Origin: Pohlia nutans
Taxonomy: Eukaryota; Streptophyta; Bryopsida; Bryales; Mniaceae
Assembly: GCA_022496805.1 (NCBI GenBank)
Contig: CM040090.1
Coordinates: 13,200,001-13,264,000, forward strand
Direction: 5' to 3'
Length of the DNA: 64,000 bases
Under the pieces are notes generated by a model, which was not told the DNA's origin, ran no database searches, and saw only the letters and a program-made list of their open reading frames with translations. A program made the translations under genes and the position numbers. Positions 47,697 to 60,922 of this stretch are shown piece after piece; positions within the stretch are counted from its first letter, which is position 1, and each line of letters starts with the position of its first letter.

Positions 47697-48310
47697 CGTT
47701 CTATAAATCAGCAGTCCTTTTCCTTATTCTCGTTAACAACGTCCTGACCAGCTCATCTAAGCAATCCGCAGAACGAAACCTACTCGCAGCTGACTAAACA
47801 GAAAACAATGAATGGCGTTTCCCTAATTCCCTCCCCGTACGTAATTCACTGTTAAAGAAAGCTCTCACATACAAGAACCGCGCAAACCTGAACCACAATT
47901 TTGTTACCGATCGGCAAGAAAAGTTTCCGAACAAAAGCAGCCTTCAGAAAGTGAACATCCGGCTTCGTAATTCGCAAAGAGAGGAACCAAACGATGAGCG
48001 GAACGCCCTTCGGTAACCGGCTGTCAACCGGCCGCAACTGCCATCAAGAAAACGCGAGACGACAGCGTAATTGACCTTCAATGGCTCAATTTGAAGAGGA
48101 GAATGAGCGGAGAGGAATGGAAAAAGTGAAATTTCATGTGCGAGAGCGAGGCAATCGCTGCAACGGAGAACAGAGAGTGACGCCGCGGAATCCGAATCTG
48201 CTTGCAAGTGAGAGCCCGAAGCGCGAGCGACAGGATACCTGCCGCTGCCTGCCCCGGGAACACTCGGGAACGTCGTTCCCTTGACGGTTGCGGCCTCTGT
48301 TCCCACATTT
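47697..48310 (-). promoter_or_regulatory. 5' flank of the CBS-PB1 gene
   Basis: GC-richer non-repetitive DNA directly upstream of the ATG at 47696. It holds several short ORFs on both strands but none with recognisable domains. Likely 5' UTR and promoter. No TATA box or 5' UTR intron could be assigned with confidence. Confidence 0.35.
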
Positions 48311-48743
48311 CAAATCCTGTTCCCCTGGACAGATTGGATTGTTAGGTAGTATCATCTATAACCGCGCTAAGGTAGAAGCACCAGAAACTATGTCAAGAAA
48401 TTACTGGCATTGGGTACACTGTCACAATTGGGTGCTCCTACATTATAAAAGCACCTAGAGTCCCCAATCTAATTATCGCAAGCGTTAATTATAAATACCA
48501 AGTTAGCAATCTGATTGGGTTAGAAATGAAAGACAGTTATTGGTACACCTACTAACATCAATAGTGGTATATGCATATTAAGTTTGAAAGTTTATAAAAA
48601 AATCATACATTGTGAAAAAATTAATTAAAAATTGGGCTCGGTTTTTAAGTCAAAAGTTTTATGTGTTGCAATTTTTTATCATTGAAAAGCAGCGCTCCAT
48701 GTAGATTGAAATGCTTAAATTGACGACGACTGTACCCCTTACC

Positions 48744-49680
48744 TTAACCCTTGAACGTCAAAGCAAGCCCCATGGGCTTAGTATAAAGGAATAATTGGAG
48801 AAAAAAGTTTCATTTCTCAACCAAATCAAGCGAGACTTGTTGCGTTGGAAAGCTACTAAAAAAGCAATCTAGATTCCAGATTTTCGCCTCATTTGAGAGA
48901 TTGTGGAATCGTTGGTAAACAATCAAAGTTATCAAATTGAACAAGTTTTGAGGTTGGGGCAGCTGAAGTTCAGCAGTGCCACAGTGCTACAGTGCAAGCC
49001 AGTAGTGCACTGTAGAGCCGTTTTTGGGCTTTTTTTTTTTTTTTTTTCCTTCCCCAAAAAATTAGATTCCTTCCGGGTTGTCCCATTCAGGCCCTCTTGA
49101 CGTTTAACCCCTAAACGTCCTCACCTATGTCCAATTTGGGCAGTTTTGCAAAGATGCATTATAAAATGCAACTAACATGAATATTTGGAACTTGACGTAT
49201 GAATAAAAGTTATACATTTTGAATTTTAGATTCTATCCATACGGTTAGATCTATGATTGCTATCATTAATTTTTTTCTACAAATTTTGAAACATTAAATA
49301 AAAATTTATTTTGAAATTTAATTACGAATAAGATATTGACAGTCTTTCGATGAAATTTGTTGTGATGGGTTATAATGTAGTACTCTAGGTGTAGTGATTT
49401 TTGGAGATTTTTTGGAAGCTTGATTTTATGAGTTTATTTTTTCAAGAACACTTTTAGACTAAAATCTTCAATATTTTGGGTGAAACAATGCAACACAAAA
49501 TGAGGCATAACTTTTTTAGAAACTGTTTCCTTTTCAATCGGATCACACATACATGAAGCTAACTTTCCATAAAAAACTCAGTAAAAGAATCACACTACAA
49601 AAAGTGCATGACGGATGAGAAACTACGGATGAAATCTGTACATCATGCAAAATATGCATGGTTGGGCAGTTAGGGGTTAA
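48744..49680. mobile_element. Two different TTAA/CCC elements back to back
   Basis: 48744-49107 (364 bp, GTCAA subfamily, as 20472 and 63286) is followed at once by 49104-49680 (577 bp, GTCCTCAC subfamily), sharing the TTAA at 49104-49107. The right edge reads GGGG-TTAA-GGG-TTAA, a further stacked terminus. Confidence 0.85.
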
Positions 49681-50091
49681 GGGTTAATATAAGTGAGAAT
49701 AGGAATTAAGTGAAATTTGAGTTTTCAAAAGAGAGTATGCTTACAAACGATTTTGAAAATAATAATGTATTTGTATATAGAATGCTCCACAATCAATTAA
49801 AATGTAGGTCCAAAACCAAATAAACAACATAAAAGGTGGCATATATTTCTTCTGGTCCTGGCTCTGGCAACGTGGCCGACTCTGCGTTGTATTTGTGCTT
49901 CCCTTGCAATTGATTTCTGTCAATTTGTTTCCCACAGAAAACAAAAACAAAAAAACAAAAAAAACAAAAGTGGCATATCATGAACCATTATGCAGTGGTT
50001 CCACGTTACCGGATTCGTCACACTTGCACTTTTACACTGGGTACTCATTGCTCTGATATAGCCTTCATAAGGTTTGGCATAAAATGCACAG

Positions 50092-50962
50092 TACAGTGCC
50101 CTCTAGTAAGTAAGGTAACCCCACTTTCAAACCTCACACTAAAACATTTATCACACTCATTGCCACGGTTCGCCAACTACAAAATTTTGCATATATCACC
50201 ACTTGAACATGAAGCATTTTTAGGCCAAATTTGATACCTTGAAAATGCACAATTTCTAAAATAATGCATGTTTGCCAACTTTGAAGCCTCTATTTAAAAA
50301 AAATCATATCTGCTATACAATAGCTGCCAAGGATCTAAATTTTTGGTAGAAGGTAGAAGTCGCAGGAAGGAATAATATGGTGTTATAAAAGATAGTGGTA
50401 TTCCTAGGTATTTTTGTGTCCACTTGCAATTCAAGATTTTTAAAATAACACCAATTTTTTGTTTAATTACAAAATAAAGTAATTGACCATTTTTCTCATT
50501 TTCTTTTGACACCATATTGTTCCTTATTGTGACAACATGGTGTTACAAAAAAAGTGACAAAAGTAGGAAAATTACTTTATTGTATAATTAAACTAAAATT
50601 TGGTATTATTTAAAAAAAATTGAATTGTATATGAACACAAAAATACCTAGGAATACCATTATCTTTTATAACACCATAATTTTCCTTACTGCAACTTCTA
50701 CCTTCTACCAAAAATTTGGATCCTTGGCAGCTATTGTGTAGAAGATATGATTTTTTTAAAACAAAGGCCTAAAAGTTGGCACACTAACATTATTTCGTAA
50801 ACCGTGCATTTTCAAAGTAACAATTTTGGCCCAAAAATGTTTCATGTCCAAACGGTGGTGTATGCAAAATTTGGTGGTCGGGGAACTTTTGTAGTAAGTG
50901 TGATAAATATTTTAATGTGAGGTTTGAAAGTGGGGTTACCTTACTTACTAGAGGGCACTGTA
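50092..50962. mobile_element. TA-flanked palindromic element, 871 bp
   Basis: TA-CAGTGCCCTCTAGTAAGTAA ... TTACTTACTAGAGGGCACTG-TA. The two halves are near-complementary over almost 430 bp each (centre about 50527). TA target and CAGTG ends fit Tc1/mariner or pogo. No transposase. Confidence 0.85.
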
Positions 50963-51942
50963 CAGCCAAAGTTAAGAAATTTTACTTAGGGCCAAGGCCA
51001 ATTTTTTGCTATGACACACATGAATCCTTGTATGTGATTGGTCATTCCACGAAATCATGGCCATTCCCTAAAATTCTTATTCAAATGGGTTAAAATTATA
51101 TTCTAATGCACTAAAGACAAAATGTGACACAACCTCTACGAAAAGAATTGAACCAAATTGAAAACCAAATTCACTTCCTTGGGGCCATGTCAAAGCTCCC
51201 TCCCTTCTTGACCTGAGCCACTATTTCTTATGAATTGGAATTGGCCTTGGCCGGTCATGTAAAATGGCCCTTAGCCTATCAGCAAAGTTCAAACTCATCC
51301 TAAGTCTCATATTTTTGGCTATTTTCCTGCATCTTTTATATTTGGCTATTTTTCATGCATCTTTTCACATGGAGATGTATTTCAAGACGAGTTCAGTACC
51401 CACTTCAAATTGTTTCCAATTTCACCTAATACATTTACAACAATAGTCTACCCGTTATCATCTACACTCAAAAACTTTATCCTCTACACTTATTCACTCC
51501 AGTCTTGGCTACTATTCCTCTACGTACTTGAAGCATAAAAGTGACCAACAAAGAAGATTACATTGTGGATACTGTACTGTACTTTTCAGAAGTCTAAGGT
51601 GGAGACTCTCAATCCTCTGAACCCTAAATTTTGAGGTATTCGTTGTCTGTACTCCACGAGCCAGCAAAGGAGCGCAGAAGCAGACGAGCTCATCAAGCTC
51701 AGAATAATGTGCTCCGAACAACCACTTGGCTTTTGTGCTATCAATTCATAAATATTCAGAAAGCTCTATCTTAAAACAGGACTCCAGCCTGTACCCAACA
51801 TAAGAATACTTTTAATAACTTAATATGCTTAAAACAATTTACTCAAAGACCTGATTAGGCATTCCTGGCCTGATCAACATACTTAAGTGCAACAATGGTA
51901 AGTTGTCACATGAGTTACAAGTGACCAGTCATTTCAAACTGC

Positions 51943-52161
51943 TTGGTTAGTAGGTTTGAAATGAAAGTGTTGGGGCGCACATCATATTGTCTTGGACTAC
52001 AAATTAAACATTATGCAGATGGGAGCTTACTACTTCATCAACAAACATATGTGAAGAAACTACTCCGCACATTCAACATGGACAACACCAACACGCTTTC
52101 AGCTCCCATGATTGGCAAGAGTTGCATTGAAGATGATCCCTACCGACCAATCAGATGCTGA
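51943..52161 (+). pseudogene. Ty1/copia reverse-transcriptase relic
   Basis: A 72-codon segment with FEMKVLGRTSYCLGLQI and the following QTYVKKLLRTFNM, characteristic of the connection region of plant Ty1/copia polyproteins. The frame ends at once on either side and no LTRs are visible, so this is a short non-functional fragment about 270 bp from the PPR-SMR stop codon. Confidence 0.85.
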
Positions 52162-52428
52162 CACGTGTGCCATATATATCAATCAAGGTCTACGCATTCA
52201 ATCATGAATCAAGCTCATTAGGCTGAAAACTCCTTGTTGCGACTCTCATGTGACTAATTAAGAATAGCAAACATTTCCTTACATGAAAGGAAATATAAAT
52301 GTCTGGAGGCAAAATGCCAATAAAGTATCGAAAGGATATTCAATCGACGAATGGAACTACCAAGGAGCTACAAAACTATTAGAAGCCTAAAGAAGCTATT
52401 CAACTCTGTATAATTTTCATGGCACCCC

Positions 52429-55246
52429 TCACAGCAATAGCATGTGCTCAACATGCGGCTGGTGCAGCCAATTTGAGAGGGGTTTACCATGACTAACAAA
52501 ACAGCCCACATTGGAGTTTTCAACGTAAAAGGGAGAGCCGAGTGCAGTCAAGAGATTGTGCACTGCTTGCCGCACTAAAGAAGACCCTGTCACTCGACTA
52601 TGCTTACCCCAACCGGTGATGATCTCAATCCTCTCAGGGGCTACGCCTGTGTAAAGCATAGTCTGTCTGAAGCCAGAGAGAGTTCTGGAAAGCGCTACCA
52701 GTGCTGTCCCCATGGACATGACGTGCAGGTTAATGGAGTACTGGTTCTTAGCTTTCTCCTTCACCGCCTGGGGGTACAAGTCATGCTCCCTTCCCACTTC
52801 CCAAATCAGACCTGCCTCAGGTCTCCTTCCCAAATTATGAAGAAACTCAATTAAAGAATCTGTGAAGCCTCGCTTACAGTCGTGCTCCTCCCCATGTAAA
52901 CCTTCAAAAAACTGCTGAACAATGTTCTTCAGCTCTTGGGGTGGAACTTCCTGGGATAATAATGTACAAACAAAAGCATATACCGGATGCAATGTGCTTG
53001 CCATGAGGCTGACTACTTGCTGGTGTTGAGCACTTGCCGTGCAGGAACTCAAAAGAATCGTGTGCGTCTGTAAAGTTGGAACTAATCCCCATGCATTCAT
53101 GGACTCCAGCACACCACGTGCCGAGTCGAATTGATGCATGCGAAGATACGTACCCAACAGAGAGTTGCTCGTTTGAACATTCGGTGTCAATCCTGAATCT
53201 AACATTCTCTGATACCAATCCCGCGCCCTTTCTGCATTACCTGCCTTTCCCCACATGTCTACCATGACGCCGTAGATGGGAGCATCCGGTACCCAACCAG
53301 CTTGTTCCATTTCCTGGAACACATGCTCTGCTTCGTCAATATGCCCGGCTTGACCTAATACTTCCATCATAATGCTGTAAGTGACCCTGTCTGGGTGAAA
53401 ACCTGCATCTTGCATGTCATTGTACAGCTTCATAGCCATGAAATGGTTCCCAGCTTTGGCTTGCAAATCAATGATAATGTTGTAAGTGACTAAGCTGGGT
53501 ACACATCCACGCTCAACCATCTCTTCGAAAAGCTTCAGGGCTGCGTTCACTTTGCCAGCCTTGCCAAGGCAATGGATTATGACACTGCACAAAAAGTATC
53601 AATGTACAAGACAGTGGTCAGCTGTCAACACTCTTCCAAGTTGCCAAAGCTAAATTAGAGAGGGACTTAAAGCAAGAATAATATAACTAATTGCCTTCCA
53701 TACCTGTAAGTGAAAGTATCTGGCTGGAACCCAGCTTGCTGCATTTGCTGATACATGTCCATGGCAACATCGTGAAACCCAGCTTTGGAGTGAAGATCCA
53801 CAAGTGTGCAATATGTGACACGGTCAGGCGCACAACCATCTTCCTGCATCTGATGGAATATGCGCATTGCTTCGCCCAAATAATTTGCTCGTCCATAAGC
53901 ATGAATGAGTCTGTTATATGTTACAACGCAAGGCTCACAGCCTTCCCTGCGCATCTCCTGAAGCAACCGAGTACACACTTCAAAATTTCTGGCACGGCCT
54001 AATATGCCAATCATAGTGGTGTATGTGCACACGTCGTGCTTGTAGCCCTCTTGCCCCTTAGCCCAGTCGAAGAACTTCAATGCCAATCCCGACTCTTTCT
54101 GATGCTTGAGAACCTCATTGATGTGGAAAGCACTGAGTGTCCTGTTCACATGAGATAGAGCCACCAGTGTGTCGGGGCGCCAATTCAGCTGTCTCAAAAT
54201 GTTGCACACGTGGTCTACAACCTCTCCATTCGCAGCGCGGGACTCAGAGGCAGCCTTATGGGACTGTCGCCGACTACCAGTTTGAGATCGCCCATTCTGT
54301 CCACCCCGAGTATTGAAGCGCTCCTTGCTGCTTGATCGAGGCGTGGGTAACTCGTCCTTTGAAACGTCCACAGTTGCTCCGACTGACAGATGCCTGGGCG
54401 AAGGAGCCTTACTAAGAGTGCCATTCTGCTGTGCCCAGGGCTGCACTGGGGAAGAAGGAAAGGCAGAAGGCTTAGACTGCGTGCCCCGTGATTGCCAACC
54501 TGGTTTGAAACTTCCAGACCTCTGCTGGGAATCGCCTCCACTTGAAGGAACAGGAACTCCTTTACCTACAGAAACTGAAGGTGTCTCCCTCTCAGAAGAA
54601 GCATCCTTAATTTCTCTCTCAACTGCAACAGTTGAGTTGTTCCTAGATGATGAGTTCGACTGCTGACGTGGCAACCGGTAACTGTTACTCCTCCCTCCAG
54701 CACCACTAGTAACCACATTCTCAACAGTAGACAAGCTTGGAACGGCTGCAAAGCCAACTTTCTGTGCAGGCTGGGGATCACTGTTGACAACAGCTTTAGA
54801 GGCTGTGTTCCCATCATGTCCGGCACTTTCAGAAACAGGTCCTTCTACACCGGTATCCTTTACATAGATTCCTGGGATGGAAACATTATGTAGAGGTGGC
54901 CTTCCAGCAGATGAGTGGTGCCCCAATCCATGCACCTGGTCAAGAAGAAAAGAAGGTCATCAAACAAGGTACACAAGAATCTGTAAGCTGGAGAAATTTT
55001 GAAGATTAGATCAAAGGAAAGTACTGAACGAAGGAAAATAATACAAGAGTCTTAAGGGAAAATGGCACTCACCTCATGTGGTAAATGAGGAGTTCTCTTG
55101 AGGTGTTCATCCCGGTCCTCTGCATTAGACAACCCATGTGGATTGCATGTGCCATCACCTGTACGCGACCCAGCAGAAGTACCAGCCAAAATCCATGATC
55201 GCTGACTTGCCTTGATCACAGGCAGTAGCTGCTTCGCACGAAGCAT
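52429..55246 (-). CDS. PPR-SMR protein (At1g18900/At1g74750-like)
   Basis: Three coding exons, 55246-55073, 54935-53704 and 53584-52429, phase-compatible, 853 aa. Residues 1-58 are a possible organelle leader. Residues about 59-295 are a low-complexity Ser/Pro/Gln linker. From about 360 there are at least eight 35-residue PPR repeats (for example YNRLIHAYGRANYLGEAMRI, YSVIIHCLGKAGK). A C-terminal SMR domain follows, with NLHVMSMGTA, the loop ITGWGKHS and the end NVGCFVSHGKPLSNWL. PPR tracts bind single-stranded RNA and SMR domains are often nuclease-like. The match to the Arabidopsis At1g18900/At1g74750 pair is close along the SMR end. RNA target and compartment cannot be read. The repeat tract is interrupted by one intron inside TYSVIIH. 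Confidence 0.93.
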
Positions 55247-56720
55247 TTGGCTGAAGTCATATCACACAAGTGGAATTAGAACCATCGAAATGTTTATGTT
55301 CTTCTGATCCGTGAGTGCTTGCACTAAAAATAGAAAGTCTACTTCGTAGCCTGAAGCATATTTTTACTATTCAAAAACGTATGGCATGGTTTCTTCATTC
55401 CAGTAGTATATTTTGCTAATGATTCGTTTCAGCTCCTACAGATATGAACGCTTCCACTTTTAACCATTTAGGCACTTAAGGGCTAATCACAATCACTACT
55501 GGTGCAAAAAAAATATGCCGAGATCATCTAGAGGTAAAGGGGAGTCCAGCTCACCTTCAAATACATTTCCTATACAAAAATTCGAGAGTATCTATACATT
55601 GATGTCGAACATGGCAAGATTATTTGGAAAATATAGAAAAATCACCAACCGAACCTGGTCACGAATCAAATTCAAATTGGAAAAGCTGAAATTTGAGGAG
55701 GAGAAACTTCAGTTACATCATCCACGAACTGAAACATAGAAAAAAAAACCACACAGAAATATAAGTTACGCAATGAACTTTGAATAAAACAAGTCTCTTC
55801 TTTCTGACGTTACCATGGAAAAGACAAAATCCTCACCAGTCGTAAACAAGGAGAGGATTACTCGTACATGTGCACGGTTACTTACCTTGGATCAAGGAAG
55901 AAAGACGGACAGGGTAGGAGCTCAACCCTGCCCCTCCCCCTTGAACCCTGCATCTTAAATAATCACATAGAAACATGAATCATCAGGTGCAAAACTAAAA
56001 AAAATTAAAAACGAAAATGTGCAGACTTCAGATTATGCCTCATAAACCCCATTAGAATTTTTAAAATTCTTCAATAATGTGATGCGTACTTTAAGTTACT
56101 CTGGATAGTTGTATTATGGAATCAATGACAAGGAATATAAATGAATCGATTCTTCGCACAACCCGGTGATTAGTTCAATCTCAAAAGGAACAATCTTTAC
56201 ATCTCGATAAAATCATAGACTCCACTTTGACCTAAAATATTAGAAACTCCTTCTCGATCTTCGCCACCGACAAAAAAAAATCAACACCACAAGTAGACCC
56301 TAGACAAGTCAAATATAGTCACCGTCCCTCACGAAGCTCAAAAATAGAAAAAAATCCTGCAAGAATTATTTTTTAAATCTATAATCACGAACTCGAGAAT
56401 CTACCTAAAACCCCAGGGAGACCGAATCTCACATGCAGAACCTGACTCCGCAGAAACCTGCAAACATCGAATTTCCCGCCCGAAACCCCAAACGAACTAG
56501 GTCCTGTTCAAATTCTGAGGGGAGAGTGGAGAATGCTGACCTGAAAGGCATGGCGGAGAAGAGGAAAACGGATTTGCAGCGGCGCGAAGGTGACGAGGCC
56601 CATTCACAGGAATGAAGAATGAACTAGCTGGGCCGCGGGGGCCGCCATCGCTGCGACAGGGTGCGAAGAAAACAAGCGAGCGAGTGACGCTTTCGAGAGG
56701 AGCAATTCCTTCCTTGCGGC
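55247..56720 (-). promoter_or_regulatory. Upstream region of the PPR-SMR gene, possible leader exon
   Basis: About 55250-56390 is AT-rich, with one unconvincing small plus-strand ORF (55515-55739). About 56400-56720 is distinctly GC-rich and single copy, which fits a first non-coding exon or core promoter on the minus strand joined by a leader intron. No coding exon was found here. Confidence 0.3.
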
Positions 56721-56734
56721 TTCGGAAGCTCAGG

Positions 56735-58018
56735 TTGGAGGATCCAGTGGATGAATTTCGTCGGTGTATGATGGATGGAGGATTTTGTGGATGAATGTCG
56801 TGGATGTATGGAGGGATGGGGGATTTGATAGATGAATGTCGTCGATGTGTGGATGGATGTCGTCTGTCTGGCGGAGTTCCTCATTGGCTGAGGGAGACAT
56901 CGGTGGTGATTCGTCCACCACGAAAGCTGTTTCCGGCGCGGTCTTAGGGCCCTCTACTGAGACCGGAGCCATTGACCAACCCCCGTTCTCTTCCTGCATG
57001 CATTCCAATTTGAAATGCAAGTACTCTGGCTTTCCTTGGCAAGCAAGTCACATTTTTACTACTGGCCCATTCACATACAGCAGTGCTGCACCAGGTAACT
57101 TTGAGGAATCAAAGTTATCTGTTGGCAACCAAGAAATATAAAATTAGAAATTAGAAATTACTCGAACACATGACAGGAAGGAACGTAATGCAAAAAAGGA
57201 GCATGGCTTTACATGCGGTAGTGTATTGCAGTTGCACAGTAGTTGCGGCAAGAAAAGGAAAAGGCTTTCAATATGTTTTTTGTTTTTGGGTTTTCTCTTC
57301 CTCCATTTCAGGAACACAAACGCAACAATGGCAGGGGGCTAGTGTGAATGGGCTATAAGTGCAAGCATCTACATCCATGCATTGGGAAGGTTCAACACAA
57401 CAAATTTGCTGGAAAATGTTGAGTGCCCTTCCAAAAAGCCTATGAGGTCTCAATTGAAGCACAATAGAGCCACTACAGTTGGTTGTCCTATTACCAACCA
57501 CTGCCCCAAAACCATTACGTTGACTTGTCTGAATTCCGTCATAGTGAAAACTGAATGCCGTGATTTGTGGGACTCGCGCCGATTGAAGGTCCATACGACG
57601 TTGGTTTTGGGTTGCTATAGAGTGCAGCTAAAACAGGTAGCTAAAACAGCTAAAATATGTTTGGTTTTTGCGTAGAGTAGTTTTCAGTTCATGCATCATG
57701 TAGTGGTCAGTTTTGGGTTTGATGATGAGCAGAAAGTAGGACCGCCAAAGTTTGATCATAGGATAATAGTATATCAAATATGGGTTAGAGGTTTTGGAAG
57801 TTTGTATAAAATTGAGGAATGCAAATTATATGTTGCAATTTTTTGCAATCCTCATGAAATCTTATTTTGAACACGGTCATAATTTTTTTTCGGGTTTACC
57901 ACTGCCAAAAATAGGTCAAACTGCTTAAGTAGTTGGTTTTAGGACAATCAACCTTAGTAAAAAAGGTGGCTCTCCCCAGGGAGATGCCCATGCAAAATTA
58001 CTATGCATACGTGGAATT
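56735..58018. other. Minisatellite and unassigned ORFs
   Basis: 56740-56870 repeats GGATGAATGTCGT-like units of about 30 bp. Minus-strand frame 57020-56840 (ESPPMSPSANEELRQ) and minus-strand ORF 57594-57268 (NGFGAVVGNRTTNCSGSIVLQL) have protein-like composition but no recognised family or clear splice structure. They could be fragments of a gene. Confidence 0.3.
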
Positions 58019-58650
58019 AGGTAGATAGATATGAACTCCGGTCCTCTTTCGAGGTTGGCGTGAATAAAGTGTCTGTTCGTCTTGACAATGAGCCAGTACC
58101 CACCGGACAAAGGGCCATTGGTACAAGACTACTCACCTCTTTCGAGAATAGACACTTTAGTGACCATAAATAAATACTAGTAACACTAGTAAAATTCATT
58201 AATTAGAACTAGCGTGGCTATTAATTGGTGTTTGTTTTGTTGGTGGTTGCTAAGTCATGGTTAGAAGGTTGGTTGGGGAAGGACGTTTATGTTGCAATTG
58301 TACGGTCCAGGTTCAATTCCCGTTGAGTCCGTCTGAGCGTTTATTGTGATATACATGGCTTGGTGCTACTAGTGATTTAATCATAGGCAAGAAAGTTTGT
58401 ACCAACCAACCGGCCCCGTCCCATCTACCTGAGACAAGTGTGTACTTTGAGCTTAAACAAAAAAATACAAAAGAAATAAGTAGTAGTCTTCACCATTACC
58501 CTTCTTTTCTTTGGTAGTTTTGTTTTATTCAATAATCTATTGGTAGTTGTTGGTTATTTTCTATTTCTCTTTTATGTAGAATAATTGATCCGGCGTGATG
58601 TATTGCAATGGTATTATTTTCTTTGAATGTGTTTCATGGAATTTGGCACT
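58019..58650 (-). mobile_element. LINE-like 3' end with ORF remnant
   Basis: Minus-strand tail at 58019-58030; 3' UTR homologous to the 5575 and 14880 copies. The last roughly 25 codons of the nuclease-like ORF are still recognisable at 58561-58640. Truncated beyond that. Confidence 0.65.
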
Positions 58651-58780
58651 ACTTGCCTGGGCATCTTCCTTGGCAGTGCCACCTTTTCTACTAGTGAGCA
58701 TGCACAAGCCTTCGCAACCAAGGGGTTTTTTTTTTTTTTTCGGGATTCTTGGAGCAGATTCCAATGTCATGGCCCATTCA

Positions 58781-60323
58781 CATCAGGAATTTCAGACCCC
58801 ACTGATTCTGCACGATTTCAGTGCGTTTATCGTTAAACACTGATTCCGCACGTCATACGTGCATTTAGAAGTGTCGTTATCGTACGGAAGTGACATGCAT
58901 TACTAAGATGTCGATGCAGTGTCTTTACAATGATTATGACAAAAGTGTTGTTTCCGCACAAAAGTTGTGTTTGACGGAATCCGTGCGTTAATCGTGTATC
59001 TACATTACATGGCTAATAAGACACAGATAACATGCGGTTTTAGTTAATGTGGATTCAGTATCGTATACGTATCATATTAATGTCATTTACTATATTCGTG
59101 CGATTTCAGTATCTATTATAATGCAAATTATTTTCGTACGACATCCGTGTACAATATTTTTTGGAATTTTTTGGAATTTTTTGGAATCTTTCAAAATATT
59201 TTATATTATTTTGAAATATATTGGAATATTCCAAGAATATTTTTAAAATTATACTTACGATTTAATTTCCCAAAATATTTTTAGATCTACATTTATAGAG
59301 TTTAGAAGCAATACACATTAAAATTTCAAAGAAATAACATTTTATATTTTTAGAATTCAAATTTGGTATTACTGGTTATCATTGTACTTTTCATCATAGG
59401 AGCAAAAAAAAATAGCTCACAACCACCACGATTTTGGCAAAAAATTAAAAAATTAAAAATATTATGAAAAAAATCCTAGATATAGAAAAAGTCCTCAATA
59501 ATCTAGTGCAAAAAAAAAATTCGAAAAAAAGTTTTTTTCACATAGTTAAAAACATTAAAAGTCCGTTGAAAAAAAGAAAACAACTCACAGCCATGATCTG
59601 CCATCACGATTTTGGCAAAAAATTAAAAATTTGAAAAAATTATGAAAAAATCCTATATATAGAAAAATTCATGCATAATCTAGTACAAAAAAATTTTGAA
59701 AAAAGAATTATATACACATGGCAAAAAATTGTCAATGGTTTCAATCTTTTATAATTACCAAAAAAGTTCCATTCTATGCATCGAGAGTTTGTGGTGATTT
59801 GGTGGTTTGGAGCTTGGTTGATAATCGGGAGGTCGTGAGTTCAAATCCCACCGTCGGCGATAGAGCTTGGGAAGCCATGGTGGGCCCCACCGTGGGTTGG
59901 GGCAATTTTCGTGTAGTTAAAGTGGGTAGCAAGAAAAATAATTATTTAATATTTTATTAATATTTTATTTTATAATTTTTAATAATATTATTTTGATCAA
60001 ATTTAGATATAGAAAGAAAATAAAATCTAGATATGGAAAAGATGATGTCGCACGAAAAACGCATTGAATCAGTGTAGTTTTAAAGACGATTAAAACACGA
60101 CATTTGACGACTATAAAGAGTGTTGAATTCATACGTTTTCAATAGATGTATCAATCGTGTCGAATCAGTACTATATCCGGTTGTACGAACATTGTGTCAT
60201 ATCAATGTAGTTGCGATGAATGACGCAACGATGCGGAATCAGTGCGAACACTGTACGAACCCTTGAAATATCGGAAATCGCACTGAAATCGTGCGGAATC
60301 AGTGGGGTCCGAAATTCCTGATG
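58781..60323. mobile_element. CATCAGGAATTT-ended element, 1.54 kb
   Basis: TIRs of about 40 bp (CATCAGGAATTTCAGACCCC, GGGGTCCGAAATTCCTGATG) continue inward with CACGATTTCAGTGCG. The interior is AT-rich and holds two direct copies of a CACGATTTTGGC block (about 59428, 59608) plus a SINE-like insertion. No transposase. Confidence 0.7.
59785..59935 (+). mobile_element. tRNA-derived SINE-like sequence
   Basis: Box A-like GATTTGGTGGTTTGG and box B-like GAGTTCAAATCCC are spaced about 35-40 bp as in a pol III promoter, followed by a non-tRNA body. Within the 58781-60323 element. Tail not clear. Confidence 0.5.
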
Positions 60324-60579
60324 CACAATGGTCTAAATGTGGAGGGATCACCTTCCACTGCATGCATGTGCACTGCTACAGTGCCAAAAATAAAACAAAA
60401 GACCTATGTTTGCAACCTAAAGGAGGATCTCTATGAGAGACATGCACATGCTTTATGGAGATCGAATAAACTAATTTTACACCATGCATTGAATTAGAAG
60501 ACGAGTGCTAGTGCGGTTGAACGGGCTTAGCACTTTTTCAAACCAAGGCCGATGTTTAACAAACCCGCTCTCACTTTTA

Positions 60580-60625
60580 TTAACCCCTAAAAATTGAAGG
60601 GGTATTGGACAAAACTTAGATGTGT
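60580..60625. repeat. Solitary TTAACCCC terminus
   Basis: TTAACCCCTAAAAATTGAAG with no partner found before the long-TIR element at 60923. Confidence 0.35.
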
Positions 60626-60922
60626 TATAATATGTGCCCTTCATATGTTTGATAAAGTTGAGTTCAATAGAAAATGTAGGGCATCATCTCTACAAATTAT
60701 CCGTATAGTCAAACTTTCAAAAATAACTTTAGATCTTTTTTCAATAAATTTAAAAGCATTAACCTTTGAAAATTTGTATAAATTATAATTTTCAGCTTTA
60801 GAGTTTAAAATTTAGCATGATTGATTAAAGTTGGTTTATCTATTGTAAACTTCAAAAACGCAAAAGAAACGATGGAGGGATCAACATTACTTTCCCCAAA
60901 TAGCAAATTTTATAACACTAAG

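Noticed and set aside
53667..53902. ORF extending past the PPR exon 2 end (YGRQLVILFLL)
   Set aside because: This is read-through into the intron; the GTATGG donor at 53703 and phase-matched acceptor at 53585 join PPR repeats cleanly.
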